Source of the DNA: Nevskia sp.
Lineage (GTDB): Bacteria; Pseudomonadota; Gammaproteobacteria; Nevskiales; Nevskiaceae
NCBI GenBank assembly: GCA_023229645.1
Contig: JALNYU010000005.1
Location: forward strand, 1-64,000
DNA: 64,000 bases
Direction of reading: 5' to 3'
The position numbers and the translations under genes are program-made. Each line of letters starts with the position of its first letter. Within the stretch, counting starts at the first letter, position 1. Below the pieces are notes generated by a model. That model was not told the origin of the DNA. It searched no databases and saw only the letters and a list, made by a program, of their open reading frames with translations. Below are positions 45,604 to 54,600 of the stretch, in pieces.

Positions 45604-46728
45604 ATGCGAATCGGATACGGCGTTATGGGTTACGGTCGCGGCCATGCCATGCGCACGGCGGCGGTATTGCCTGCGCTGATGGCCGAGCACGAAGTTACGG
45701 TCTACGCCGGCGGTGATGCTTACGAGGTGTTGGCGCCGCAGTTTCCGACCGTGCGCATCCCAACGATAGGTTACGTCTACGACGGCCGCGGCGGGCATTC
45801 GCTGCCGAAAACCTTAATCAATAACGTCGCCCCAATGGCCGATCTGGTCTTTGGTGGCCACGGCTCCGATAGCGTCGAGCGCGATTTGAAAAGCCGTGGC
45901 ATCGAACTCGTGATCTCTGATTCCGAGGCTTGGACACATCGCGCAGCGCGCAAGTTGAAGTTGCCGCGGATCAGTTTCGACCACGTCGGCATCATCGCTT
46001 ACTGCAAACCGCATTTCCCAGCGGATCTTTGGCTGCTCGGCTTGCGCGACGCAATCGCCTATCGGGCGTTGATGGGCATTCCTGAACGCATCCTAATCTC
46101 CAGCTTCTACAAAGCAGATCCAGCCTATCCCGGCGTCAAGATCGTCGGCCCGATGCTGCGCGACGCGGTGCTGCGCGCGCAGCCGCAGCTGGGCGAGTTC
46201 CTGCTTGCCTACTTCAACAAGGGCGAGCACCAGTATTTGCCGCATATCGATCAGGCGCTGCGTTTGATCGATCGCCCGGTGGTTATTTACGGCACACCAT
46301 TTCGCGGTAAATCCGAAAATTTGGACTTCCGTGCGCCGAGCAACGAATGGTTTGTGCACGATTTGGCGCATTGCAAAGCCGTGATCGGCACTGCCGGCAA
46401 TCAGATGATTGGCGAAGCCATTCACTTCGGAAAACCCATTCTGGCGCTGCCCGAAGACGCCTTTGAACAGCGCTTGAACGCCTATTTGATCGAACGCATG
46501 GGCGTCGGCATGCGCGCCGATCGGCAGCGCCTGACGCCCAGCGACATCGATCGCTTTATGGGCAACTACGACTACTACCGCAGCAATATGGCCGAACACG
46601 CTGGCGATGGCCGCGCCGAAGCCATTGCGACACTGCAGCGCTACATCGTCGAACTCAGCACCGCGGAAAAGCCGAAACGCGCGCGCCGCCGACGCCGCGC
46701 CGACCCAGGCGTAACCCTAGGCACCTGA
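45604..46728 (+). CDS. MJ1255/VC2487-type glycosyltransferase
   Basis: 374 residues from ATG 45604 (MRIGYGVMGYGRGHAMRTA); the frame extends upstream without conserved residues. GYGRGHAMR, VISDSEAWTHRAARKLKLP, the C-terminal nucleotide-sugar end CKAVIGTAGNQMIGEAIHFGKP and EDAFEQRLNAYLIERMGVG match the GT-B glycosyltransferases named after MJ1255. The C-terminus is very basic (KPKRARRRRRAD). Donor and acceptor are unknown. It precedes the WS/DGAT gene by 76 bp, perhaps hinting at a glycolipid role. Confidence 0.8.
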   Translation: MRIGYGVMGYGRGHAMRTAAVLPALMAEHEVTVYAGGDAYEVLAPQFPTVRIPTIGYVYDGRGGHSLPKTLINNVAPMADLVFGGHGSDSVERDLKSRGIELVISDSEAWTHRAARKLKLPRISFDHVGIIAYCKPHFPADLWLLGLRDAIAYRALMGIPERILISSFYKADPAYPGVKIVGPMLRDAVLRAQPQLGEFLLAYFNKGEHQYLPHIDQALRLIDRPVVIYGTPFRGKSENLDFRAPSNEWFVHDLAHCKAVIGTAGNQMIGEAIHFGKPILALPEDAFEQRLNAYLIERMGVGMRADRQRLTPSDIDRFMGNYDYYRSNMAEHAGDGRAEAIATLQRYIVELSTAEKPKRARRRRRADPGVTLGT

Positions 46729-46804
46729 AACTGCGCGCGGGTTTCCCGCAGCGCCGACCAACGGCGTAAAGTCTGCGTCTTGATAACAAGATGCCGGAGT
46801 GCCG

Positions 46805-48187
46805 ATGGCCAGGCTGAAACCGCTCGATGCCTCATGGTTGTACGTGGAATCACGTAACACACCGATGCATGTCGCAGGGCTTTATATCTTCTCGCTGCCG
46901 AAAGGCGCCAAAACCGATTTTCTGCGAAATTTAGTCGCGAAAATGAAGGCGGTGCGGACGTTCGAAGCACCGTGGAATCTGCGCTTGGCGCCGGGCCTGC
47001 TTAGCGCGATCTTGCCGGAATGGCAGCGCGATGATCATCTCGATCTCGACTATCACGTGCGTCATTCGGCGCTGCCGTTGCCCGGCGGCGAACGCGAGCT
47101 GGGGATTTTGGTCTCGCGTCTGCACAGCCATCCGCTGGATTTTTCGCGGCCGCTGTGGGAATGCCACGTCATCGAAGGCTTGGAAAATCGCCGCTTCGCG
47201 CTGTACATCAAAATCCACCACTCGTTGATCGACGGCGTCGGCAGCGTCCGCATGACGGCGCGCTCGATGTCGACCTCGCCGTCTTCGCACAAGCTAACCC
47301 CGCCGTGGACCATCGGCGCGCAGGCGCGTAAATCCAAGCCGGGTGTGGCGCCGTCGGTAAGCGGGCTGTTCGATCAATTCAAAGCGCAGGCGGCGCTGCT
47401 GGCGCCAGTCGGCAATGCGCTGGCTGAAGTGTGGCGCGCCAGCGACAACGACGATGCCTTGGTCGCGCCATTTGCAGCACCGGTTTCGGTGTTCAATGAG
47501 CGCATTACCAGTCAGCGCCGCTTTGCAACACAACACTATCCGTTGGAGCGGCTGCGTAAAATCGCCGAACAGACGCTGGTGACGATGAACGATGTCGTAC
47601 TTGCGATCTGCGCTGGCGCATTGCGTCGGTTTCTGAAAGAGCACGGCGCGCTACCGCGCGACACGATGACTGCGGGGCTGCCGGTATCGCTGCGCGGGAA
47701 AGGCGACGAACAGCTCGGCACCGCAATCAGTTTTATCCTCGCCGATCTCGGTACGACGACCGCCGACCCGCTCAAACGTCTGCGCCAGATCCATGCCTCG
47801 ACCGTGCGCGCCAAGCAGCATTTAATGGGCATGCCGAAGTCGGCACTGAACAACTACACGATGCTGTTCATGGCGCCGTATATCGTCGGCATGCTGATCG
47901 GCACCGCCGGCCGTACCCGGCCGATGTTTAATCTGGCGATTTCAAACGTCCCCGGCCCGAGTAAGACGCTTTATTTTGGCGGCGCCAAGCTCGAAGCCTT
48001 GTATCCGGTTTCGGTGCTGCAACACGGCCAAGCGCTGAACATCACCTGCGTCAGTTACGCTGGCACGCTGAACTTCGGCTTCACCGGCAGCCGCGACGCG
48101 CTACCGCATATGCAGCGCCTAGCGGTCTACACTGGCGAGGCGCTCGACGAATTGGAAGCGCTAGCCGCAGCCTCACCGACGACTTGA
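46805..48187 (+). CDS. Wax ester synthase/diacylglycerol acyltransferase (WS/DGAT)
   Basis: 460 residues from ATG 46805 (MARLKPLDASWLYVESRNTPMHVAGLYIF); a GTG 6 bp earlier is in frame. The catalytic motif HHxxxDG is H138-H139-SLI-D143-G144. NLAISNVPGPSKTLYFGGAKLE and the FTGSRDALPHMQRLA end are family signatures. It esterifies fatty alcohols or diacylglycerol with acyl-CoA to make wax esters or triacylglycerol for storage. Such genes are common in Actinobacteria and in some gammaproteobacteria such as Alcanivorax and Marinobacter. Confidence 0.93.
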   Translation: MARLKPLDASWLYVESRNTPMHVAGLYIFSLPKGAKTDFLRNLVAKMKAVRTFEAPWNLRLAPGLLSAILPEWQRDDHLDLDYHVRHSALPLPGGERELGILVSRLHSHPLDFSRPLWECHVIEGLENRRFALYIKIHHSLIDGVGSVRMTARSMSTSPSSHKLTPPWTIGAQARKSKPGVAPSVSGLFDQFKAQAALLAPVGNALAEVWRASDNDDALVAPFAAPVSVFNERITSQRRFATQHYPLERLRKIAEQTLVTMNDVVLAICAGALRRFLKEHGALPRDTMTAGLPVSLRGKGDEQLGTAISFILADLGTTTADPLKRLRQIHASTVRAKQHLMGMPKSALNNYTMLFMAPYIVGMLIGTAGRTRPMFNLAISNVPGPSKTLYFGGAKLEALYPVSVLQHGQALNITCVSYAGTLNFGFTGSRDALPHMQRLAVYTGEALDELEALAAASPTT

Positions 48188-48227
48188 GGTCGGCCTGAGG
48201 TCGGCCTTAAGCACCAATCGCCCGCAC

Positions 48228-48269
48228 AAAAAAGCCGCCGCCGGTGTGATGTCCGGCGGCGGCTTTTTT
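48228..48269. terminator. Bidirectional rho-independent terminator
   Basis: AAAAAA-GCCGCCGCCGG, an 8-base loop, then CCGGCGGCGGC-TTTTTT: an 11-bp perfect stem with an A-tract on one side and a T-tract on the other. It lies between the convergent WS/DGAT and ctpA genes and should end both transcripts. Confidence 0.95.
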
Positions 48270-48276
48270 ACGGCGC

Positions 48277-49650
48277 TTAATTTCCTTGCGCGATGCTCAA
48301 GCCCTTCAATAGGTTCAGCGCTTCAAACAATTCATAATCGTTGATCGCCAGCTGATCCGCTTGGTTTTTTGCGTCCTTCGCGGCATCCGGTCCCGGTGCG
48401 GCGGCGGGCGCGGCCTTGTCTTTGGCGTCCTTCGCGTCTTTACCGTCCTTGGCGTCAGCCGGCTTTGCGTTCGGATTGTCGAGACGGCCTTTTAGATCGG
48501 CTTCGTGTATGCCTTCTGCGGCTTCCGACGGATCGAGCTTGCTGACTTTCACCGGCTGAATCGCAACATCCGGGACGATACCTTCGGCCTGGATCGAGCG
48601 GCCGCTTGGCGTGTAATAGCGCGCCGTAGTGATCTTGATCGCCGAGTCGTTTTGCAGCGGCAGGATGGTTTGCACCGAGCCTTTGCCGAACGTCTTCGAG
48701 CCGACCAAAATACCGCGTTTCTGATCTTGCAAGGCACCGGCAACAATTTCCGCCGCCGAGGCTGAGCCGCCGTTCACAAGCACAATCAGCGGCTTGCCGT
48801 CGAGCAAGTCACCTGGGTTGGCATCGAACTCGCGATTGGAATCGGCGTCGCGACCTTTAATGCTAACGATCGGGCCTTTTTGCAGGAAATCGTCGGAGAC
48901 GTCGATCGCCGCGGTTAGCAAGCCACCCGGATTGTTGCGGAGATCCAGCACCAAGCCTTTCAGCTTGCTCTCTTTCTTCAGCTTCGCCAGCTCGTCTTCG
49001 AGGCTCTTGCCGGTGGTGCCGGTGAACTGCGAAATACGGATATAGCCGTAGCCGGGTTCGATCATGCGGCCGCGAACGCTGGCGACTTTGATCACATCGC
49101 GCTTCATTTCAAGAATCAGCGGTGCTGGCGTATTTTCACGGACCAACGTCAGCACAATCTTGGTACCCGGATCGCCGCGCATTTTCTGCACCGCATCCTG
49201 CAAGCTCAGGCCTTTAACCGGGGTATCGTCGATTTTGACGATGAAGTCGCCGGCCTTAACGCCCGCTTTCGAAGCCGGGGTGTCGTCGATCGGCGAAACA
49301 ACGCGGACCAAGCCATTTTGCAGCTGAACTTCGATACCGAGACCGCCGAACTTGCCGGTGGTTGTTGTATTCAGTTCTTTGTATTCGTCCTTGTCGAGAT
49401 AGGCCGAGTGCGGATCGAGCCCGGCGATCATGCCGCGGACGGCGTTCTCAAGCAGGGTTTCGTCCTTAACCGGTTCAACATAATCACTTTTTACGCGATT
49501 GAGGATTTCAACAAAGGTTTGCAAATCCTTCAGCGGCAGCGTGTCGGCAGGGGCGCGTTTTTCGGCCAGAACAGTGTGCGTCAACGTTGCGCTGACACCG
49601 AAAATGACGCCGGCCGCAAGTGCGAGGGGAACACGAATCGAAGATGGCAT
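48277..49650 (-). CDS. ctpA: S41-family C-terminal processing protease CtpA
   Basis: 457 residues. Signal peptide at the N-terminus (LALAAGVIFGVSATLTHTVLA), a PDZ domain (about 100-185, GLGIEVQLQNGLVRVVSPIDDTPASKAGVKAGD) and the S41 core with Ser298 in NGGSASAAEI and Lys323 in SKTFGKGSVQT, the Ser/Lys dyad 25 residues apart as in CtpB. The C-terminus has a long low-complexity Lys/Asp/Ala linker. Periplasmic protease. It follows envC on the same strand, a conserved pairing. Confidence 0.94.
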   Translation of the reverse strand: MPSSIRVPLALAAGVIFGVSATLTHTVLAEKRAPADTLPLKDLQTFVEILNRVKSDYVEPVKDETLLENAVRGMIAGLDPHSAYLDKDEYKELNTTTTGKFGGLGIEVQLQNGLVRVVSPIDDTPASKAGVKAGDFIVKIDDTPVKGLSLQDAVQKMRGDPGTKIVLTLVRENTPAPLILEMKRDVIKVASVRGRMIEPGYGYIRISQFTGTTGKSLEDELAKLKKESKLKGLVLDLRNNPGGLLTAAIDVSDDFLQKGPIVSIKGRDADSNREFDANPGDLLDGKPLIVLVNGGSASAAEIVAGALQDQKRGILVGSKTFGKGSVQTILPLQNDSAIKITTARYYTPSGRSIQAEGIVPDVAIQPVKVSKLDPSEAAEGIHEADLKGRLDNPNAKPADAKDGKDAKDAKDKAAPAAAPGPDAAKDAKNQADQLAINDYELFEALNLLKGLSIAQGN

Positions 49651-49795
49651 TGGGCGCTTCTTGAATAGAGGGAATAAGGGCTAAGAACATCCGCCTGTAA
49701 AGAATGTAGCACAGTGCGAATGGCGAGCAGGGCCGCCAGCGCGCCGCGTCCACAGCTCAGCAACACCGCCGGTCGTAACGTCGCTTACACAGCAA

Positions 49796-50980
49796 CTACC
49801 GTGCAAGCCAGTCGGTAGGGTTGAGCGGTTCGGTGCCTTTGCGAACTTCAAAATAGAGGCCGGTCTGCTCATAACCGCCGGTATTGCCCACTGTTGCAAT
49901 GACATCGCCGGCACTTACCATATCGCCGGTGTTCTTGCTCACCGTCGCGTTATGGCCGTACAGCGTGAAGAAACCTTTTTCGTGTTCGATGACGACAATC
50001 AAGCCATAGCTCGAAAGCCAGCCGACGTAGGCCACACGGCCGTGGGCACTGGCGTGGACGGCCGCGCCTTCGGCGGTGCCGATCCATAAACCTTTCCATT
50101 GCAGGCGGCTGTCAGCTTTCGGATCACCGTACCGAGCGAGGATGTCGCCGCGCAGCGGCCACGCCAACTTGCCGCGCATTTCTGGAAACGCTTTTTGCGG
50201 CCCGCTGGGCTTGACCGGCACGTCAGCGAGGCTTTCTCGCAGCTGCTGCAACAAGCCCTGCAGCGCTTTTTCGCTGTCCTGCAGCTGCTTCAGTTCTTGC
50301 GTCTCGCCGCTGATCCGCTGCTCCAACGCCGCGACGGCGCGCGCGCGCGCGTCACGATCCGCCTGCAACTCCACCAGTACCCGTTTGCGCTGCGCCTGCA
50401 ACTCGCGCTGCGCTTTCAATTCCTGCTGGTGTTTTTGCTGCTCGGCCTGAACCTGGGCAATTTCCTCATCAATGCGGCTGATATGCCCGGCGCTCGCACG
50501 GTTCATATAGTCGAAGTACGTCAGCAAGCGGTCGACGCGATCAGGTTCATCCTGGCTCAGCAACAGCTCGGCGCGGCCGGTCTGGCCGATCACATACGCC
50601 GAGCGCAGCTGTCGCGCGAGCAGATCTTTTTCTTGATCCAGGCGACGCTCGGCCGCCGCTTGGCTGGCTTGCGCGGCGCGCACGCGAACATCTTGCGCTT
50701 CCACTTCCGCCGCCAGCTTGCGCAGCTGCGCCTGGGTTTCGGCAATTTTCTTCTCGGCCGCCTCAACGGCGCTACGCTGCTCGCTTTGTTCGCCGCGGTC
50801 GCGTTCGATGTGCTTATTGGCTGCTTCGATCCGCGCCCGCACGCGGTTTAACGCTTCCGTACTTTGCTTAAGTTGCTTGCCGGCGCTTTCCGCCGCATGA
50901 CCTGGGCTGACAAACAACGCCAGCGCCAGTGCCAGCGCGCGTAATAATGGTGGGGTTTGCAGCAAAGACCTTGGGGGCAT
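49796..50980 (-). CDS. envC: Murein hydrolase activator EnvC
   Basis: 394 residues from ATG 50980 (MPPRSLLQTPPLLRALALALALFVSPGHAA, a signal peptide). A long coiled coil (about 35-260) precedes a LytM domain. The domain is degenerate: the zinc ligands are not in place (for example LYFEV where an active enzyme has HxH). This is normal for EnvC, which activates amidases AmiA/AmiB at the septum rather than cutting peptidoglycan itself. It is followed by ctpA after 145 bp, the usual order. Its start faces the rhodanese gene. Confidence 0.92.
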   Translation of the reverse strand: MPPRSLLQTPPLLRALALALALFVSPGHAAESAGKQLKQSTEALNRVRARIEAANKHIERDRGEQSEQRSAVEAAEKKIAETQAQLRKLAAEVEAQDVRVRAAQASQAAAERRLDQEKDLLARQLRSAYVIGQTGRAELLLSQDEPDRVDRLLTYFDYMNRASAGHISRIDEEIAQVQAEQQKHQQELKAQRELQAQRKRVLVELQADRDARARAVAALEQRISGETQELKQLQDSEKALQGLLQQLRESLADVPVKPSGPQKAFPEMRGKLAWPLRGDILARYGDPKADSRLQWKGLWIGTAEGAAVHASAHGRVAYVGWLSSYGLIVVIEHEKGFFTLYGHNATVSKNTGDMVSAGDVIATVGNTGGYEQTGLYFEVRKGTEPLNPTDWLAR

Positions 50981-51061
50981 CGGCGGCTTTAAAGTTTCCG
51001 GCTGAGGGCAGCAGGTGCGATAATCCCAAACACTCGATTCCGACACAACGATCCCCCGCTC

Positions 51062-51490
51062 TTGACTGACCAACTGCTGACGTTTTTTCACGCACATACG
51101 GCGCTGTTTATCGCGCTGATCGTGGCGCTGCTGGCGCTGATCGGCAACGAAGTGCACGGTGCGATCACCGGCGGCAAAAAGCTAGGGCCGATGGAAGCCG
51201 TACGCTTGATCAACGACCGCGACCCGCTGGTCGTCGACGTTCGCGCCGCGCCAGACTTTAAGAAAAGTCATTTATTGAACGCACTGAATGTACCGCTGCC
51301 TAAGCTCGACGAGCGCCACGGCGAAATCGGCAAGGATAAAAGCAAGCCGATCATCGTTTACGATGCGCTCGGTGGCGCAGCCGTCGAAGCCGCCGTGAAG
51401 TTGCGTAAACTCGGGTTCACCGAGGTTTATCCGCTCCGCGGGGGCATTAATGGCTGGCTTGGGGCCAATTTGCCCGTTACCGCAAAATAG
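51062..51490 (+). CDS. Membrane-anchored rhodanese-like protein without catalytic Cys
   Basis: 142 residues from TTG 51062; no better start is seen. A membrane helix (LFIALIVALLALIGNEVHG) is followed by a rhodanese domain: AVRLINDRDPLVVDVRAAPDFKKSHLLNALNVPL and the C-terminal YPLRGGINGWLGANLPV. The active-site loop reads VYDALGGAAVEAA where active members have Cys, so sulfur transfer is unlikely. It resembles YibN, which precedes grxC and secB in E. coli as here. It overlaps nothing but is 15 bp before grxC. Confidence 0.85.
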   Translation: MTDQLLTFFHAHTALFIALIVALLALIGNEVHGAITGGKKLGPMEAVRLINDRDPLVVDVRAAPDFKKSHLLNALNVPLPKLDERHGEIGKDKSKPIIVYDALGGAAVEAAVKLRKLGFTEVYPLRGGINGWLGANLPVTAK

Positions 51491-51505
51491 AGGTCGTGTT
51501 TTGTC

Positions 51506-51763
51506 ATGAAGCCGGTGCTCGTTTATTCGACAAGGATTTGCCCTTATTGCATGCTGGCCAAGCGCCTGCTTGGCGCTAAGGGCGTTACTTACGATGAAGT
51601 CATGGTCGACCGCGATGACACGCTGCGCGTCGAAATGATGCAACGTACCGGCCGCCGCACCGTGCCGCAGATTTTTATCGGCGAGCATCATGTCGGCGGT
51701 TTTGACGATCTCGCCGCGCTCGAACGCGCGGGCAAGTTGGACAGCCTGTTGCAAGACGCTTAA
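51506..51763 (+). CDS. grxC: Glutaredoxin 3 GrxC
   Basis: 85 residues, the classic length. Active site CPYC after STRI (TRICPYCMLAKRLL), the cis-Pro loop RTVPQIFIGEHHVGGFDDL and the glutathione-binding GGFDD motif are present. It reduces protein disulfides using glutathione in the cytoplasm. It sits between the rhodanese-like gene and secB. Confidence 0.95.
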   Translation: MKPVLVYSTRICPYCMLAKRLLGAKGVTYDEVMVDRDDTLRVEMMQRTGRRTVPQIFIGEHHVGGFDDLAALERAGKLDSLLQDA

Positions 51764-51814
51764 ACGCGCTGCAACCTTTTCGTTTTTCTACTTACATCAC
51801 TCTAAGCCATTTCA

Positions 51815-52318
51815 ATGAGCACGCCCGATCCCGTTCCGTCCGCAAATTCCGCCAACCGTCAGGTCTTCCTGCAGCGCATCTATTTAAAAGATGCCTCGCT
51901 GGAAATGCCCAACGCGCCGCAAATCTTTACCAAAGAGCCGCAACCGCAAATCGAAGTTCAGGTTGGAACCTCGGTCGAAGGCCTTGAAAACAACCTGTAT
52001 CAGGTGGTCTTGCAAGTCACCGTAACGGCCAAATTTGCTGATGAAGTTGCGTTCTTGGTCGAAGTCCATCAGGCCGGCATTTTCCAACTGAATAATTTCG
52101 ACAACCCGGTCGAAACCCAGGGCGTTCTGGCCGCTTACTGCCCGAGCGTGCTGCTGCCGTTTGCGCGCGAAGCCGTAGCCAGCTTCGTTCAGCGCACCGG
52201 CTACCCGCCGGTCATGCTGCAGCCGATCAACTTCGACGCGGTTTACGCCGAACACATGTCCCGGATGCAGGCCGATGCCGCCAACGGCGGCGCGCCGGCG
52301 ATGGCAACGGTGCAGTAA
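51815..52318 (+). CDS. secB: Protein-export chaperone SecB
   Basis: 167 residues. Signatures: QRIYLKDASLEMPNAPQIF, YQVVLQVTVTAK, FLVEVHQAGIF and the PSVLLPFAREAVASFVQRTGYPPVMLQPINFDAVYAEHM end. It keeps preproteins unfolded for SecA. SecB is nearly restricted to Proteobacteria, which supports the placement of the organism. gpsA follows 42 bp later. Confidence 0.97.
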   Translation: MSTPDPVPSANSANRQVFLQRIYLKDASLEMPNAPQIFTKEPQPQIEVQVGTSVEGLENNLYQVVLQVTVTAKFADEVAFLVEVHQAGIFQLNNFDNPVETQGVLAAYCPSVLLPFAREAVASFVQRTGYPPVMLQPINFDAVYAEHMSRMQADAANGGAPAMATVQ

Positions 52319-52360
52319 GCCCTTGGCCGGGCAACCGGCCAACGCTGCGCACACCCGCTT

Positions 52361-53368
52361 TTGAATACGCAGCTCCCCATCGCCGTGCTCGGTGCCGGTG
52401 CGTTTGGCACGGCGTTGGCGATCCAGCTTTCGCGTCGCGGCGCCCCAGCTTTTCTCTGGGGCCGCGACGCGACGGCGATGGCAACGATGCAGGAAAGCCG
52501 GGAAAATCCCCGCTACCTACGCGGCTGCGCCTTCCCTGCGGGCTTGATGGCAACTGCGGACCTCGCCGCCGCAATCGCCGAATGCGGCGATGTCTTGATA
52601 GCAACACCGAGCCCGAGCTTGCGAGAAACCTGCACCCGACTCGCGCCGCTACTGCGGCCCGAGCAAGGGGTGGCCTGCGCCGCCAAAGGTTTGGAACCGG
52701 GCAGCGGGTTGTTTGCGCATGAGGTCATCACTGAAGTGCTCGGCACCGGGCGCGACATCGCCATCATCTCCGGCCCCACCTTCGCCAAAGAACTCGGCAT
52801 CGGTCTGCCCACGGCAGTCACGGTCGCGGCCAATAATCCGGCGTTTGCGGAACGTATGGCGGTGGCCTTGCACGGTGACGGTTTCCGCGCCTACACCTCG
52901 GATGACATGACCGGCGTCGAAATCGGCGGCGCGACCAAAAACGTGCTGGCAATCGCCGTCGGTATCGCCGATGGCCTCGGCCTCGGCGCCAATACCCGCG
53001 CCGCAATGATCACCCGCGGTCTGAACGAAATGGCGCGCCTAGCCAATAAGCTCGGCGCCAAGCCAGATACGCTGATGGGCCTTTCCGGCCTCGGCGATCT
53101 CGTGCTCACCTGCACCGACGATCAATCCCGAAACCGCCGCTATGGCATCCAGCTTGGCCGCGGCGCCAGCAGCGAACAAGCGCAAGCCAGCATCGAAGGC
53201 GTGGTTGAAGGCGTGCGCGCCGCGCCGGAAGTGCTACGCCTTGCGCACCGCCTTGGCGTGCAACTGCCGCTGCTGGAAATGGCCGCCGCCGTTATCGCCG
53301 GCAAAGTATCCGCCGTCGAAGCCGTGCAACGCCTCGGCGACCGGCCACTGCGGGCCGAGATGGACTGA
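52361..53368 (+). CDS. gpsA: Glycerol-3-phosphate dehydrogenase [NAD(P)+] GpsA
   Basis: 335 residues starting at TTG 52361 (MNTQLPIAVLGAGAFGTALA), which fits the dinucleotide-binding motif GAGAFG directly at the N-terminus. The active-site region VEIGGATKNVLAIAVGIADGLGLGANTRAA with the catalytic Lys is intact, followed by LSGLGDLVLTCTDDQSRNRRYG. It makes glycerol-3-phosphate for phospholipids (and for any storage lipid). The secB-gpsA order is conserved. Confidence 0.96.
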   Translation: MNTQLPIAVLGAGAFGTALAIQLSRRGAPAFLWGRDATAMATMQESRENPRYLRGCAFPAGLMATADLAAAIAECGDVLIATPSPSLRETCTRLAPLLRPEQGVACAAKGLEPGSGLFAHEVITEVLGTGRDIAIISGPTFAKELGIGLPTAVTVAANNPAFAERMAVALHGDGFRAYTSDDMTGVEIGGATKNVLAIAVGIADGLGLGANTRAAMITRGLNEMARLANKLGAKPDTLMGLSGLGDLVLTCTDDQSRNRRYGIQLGRGASSEQAQASIEGVVEGVRAAPEVLRLAHRLGVQLPLLEMAAAVIAGKVSAVEAVQRLGDRPLRAEMD

Positions 53369-53441
53369 GCAGCACGATAAGCCGTGAGTCGCGTCGGCGC
53401 GCGGTTTATGCTGCGGCAAGCCTTTCAAACGGAGTCGTGTT

Positions 53442-53822
53442 ATGCACCGCAGCCAACTCGCCGGCTTTATCATCGACTGTGAAACCGAGGACTTATCAAG
53501 CGCCGCAACGTTCTGGGGCGGCGCGCTCGGGATGGTGACTCGGCAGTTGCCAGAGGCCGAAGGCGAAAAATACGTACGCTTGATCGATCCCAGCGCGCGC
53601 CTACACATCGAAGTGCAAGCCGTGCAGCATCCCAGCCGGGTCCATCTCGACATCGAAACTGACGATATCGAAGCCGAAGTTCGCCGGCTCGAACACCTCG
53701 GCGCAAAGGCGGTACAGCGGGTTCACACCTGGGTGGTCATGGAAGCGCCGACCGGCCAACGCTTTTGTATCGTCAAAGCCAAGGACGGACGGCTGACCGA
53801 CAGCGCCAATCAATGGCCGTGA
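53442..53822 (+). CDS. VOC-superfamily protein (glyoxalase-like)
   Basis: 126 residues. Two half-domains of the vicinal oxygen chelate fold: FIIDCETEDLSSAATFWGGALGM at the front and VHLDIETDDIEAEVRRLEHLGAKAV in the second half, ending GQRFCIVKAK. Metal ligands are not all evident, so enzymatic activity is uncertain. The stop overlaps the next gene by 10 bp. Confidence 0.8.
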   Translation: MHRSQLAGFIIDCETEDLSSAATFWGGALGMVTRQLPEAEGEKYVRLIDPSARLHIEVQAVQHPSRVHLDIETDDIEAEVRRLEHLGAKAVQRVHTWVVMEAPTGQRFCIVKAKDGRLTDSANQWP

Positions 53823-54526
53823 GCAGCAATGCGGCGGTTGCTACGGCGCCGATTGCGATACAGACCGACTTTACTGCATCGGGCTTTCTAATCACGCCGC
53901 CGTTGATCGACGATTCAGAATGTGCCGCAATTGCCGAAGCAATCGATGATCTTGCTTCAGATCGTGCCGGCAGCCGCAATCTACTCGACGTTGCCTGGGC
54001 GCGCAGCCTCGCGATCCGCTTAAAAACCATGTGTGTATTGCAGCCGATGCTGCCGGTCGCAGCGGTCGCCATTCAATGCACATATTTCGATAAAAGCCCC
54101 GACCGCAACTGGCGCGTGGCCTGGCATCAAGACTTGAGCGCGCCGATACAACGCCCTGAAACAAGTATCGCCTGGCGCTGCGCGGAAAAAGAAGGCGTCA
54201 TCTACGTGCAACCGCCAGCTGAGGTTCTGCGCCAACTGCTCGCCGTACGCGTGCATCTCGACCCGAGCACGGCGACCAACGGCTCGCTGCGCGTTATCCC
54301 CGGCAGCCATCGGCACGGCCGCATCGCGGCCGCTGACACGGCGAAGTACGTCAGCACGTCCGAGGCCGTACTCTGCACGGTGCCATGTGGCGGCGCCCTG
54401 GTGCTGCGGCCGCTCCTGCTGCACGCGTCGTCGAAATCCCTAGACGCTACGCCGCGACGCGTACTGCATTTTGTGTTTGCGCCGGGCGCTCCGCCAACCG
54501 GTTTACGCTGGCATCGGGCGGTTTGA
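53813..54526 (+). CDS. Phytanoyl-CoA dioxygenase (PhyH) family protein
   Basis: 237 residues from ATG 53813 (MAVSSNAAVATAPIAIQ), overlapping the VOC gene. The Fe(II)/2-oxoglutarate fold is shown by the metal motif HxD in VAWHQDLSAP and the distal His in LLLHASSKS with the following Arg of TPRRVLHFVF for 2-oxoglutarate. GSLRVIPGSHRHG is characteristic. The substrate is unknown; such enzymes often hydroxylate small molecules. Confidence 0.82.
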   Translation: MAVSSNAAVATAPIAIQTDFTASGFLITPPLIDDSECAAIAEAIDDLASDRAGSRNLLDVAWARSLAIRLKTMCVLQPMLPVAAVAIQCTYFDKSPDRNWRVAWHQDLSAPIQRPETSIAWRCAEKEGVIYVQPPAEVLRQLLAVRVHLDPSTATNGSLRVIPGSHRHGRIAAADTAKYVSTSEAVLCTVPCGGALVLRPLLLHASSKSLDATPRRVLHFVFAPGAPPTGLRWHRAV

Positions 54527-54600
54527 TCGGAAAAAGCGCGCTGAATTTAGCCTTTCCCGAATCGCGCCAGAACGCCGGGCGCTCTGGCGCGGTGATCAGA

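Noticed and set aside
48184..48209. TGAGGTCGGCC repeated twice after the WS/DGAT gene
   Set aside because: A short 11-bp duplication with no further structure; likely chance or slippage next to a strong terminator.
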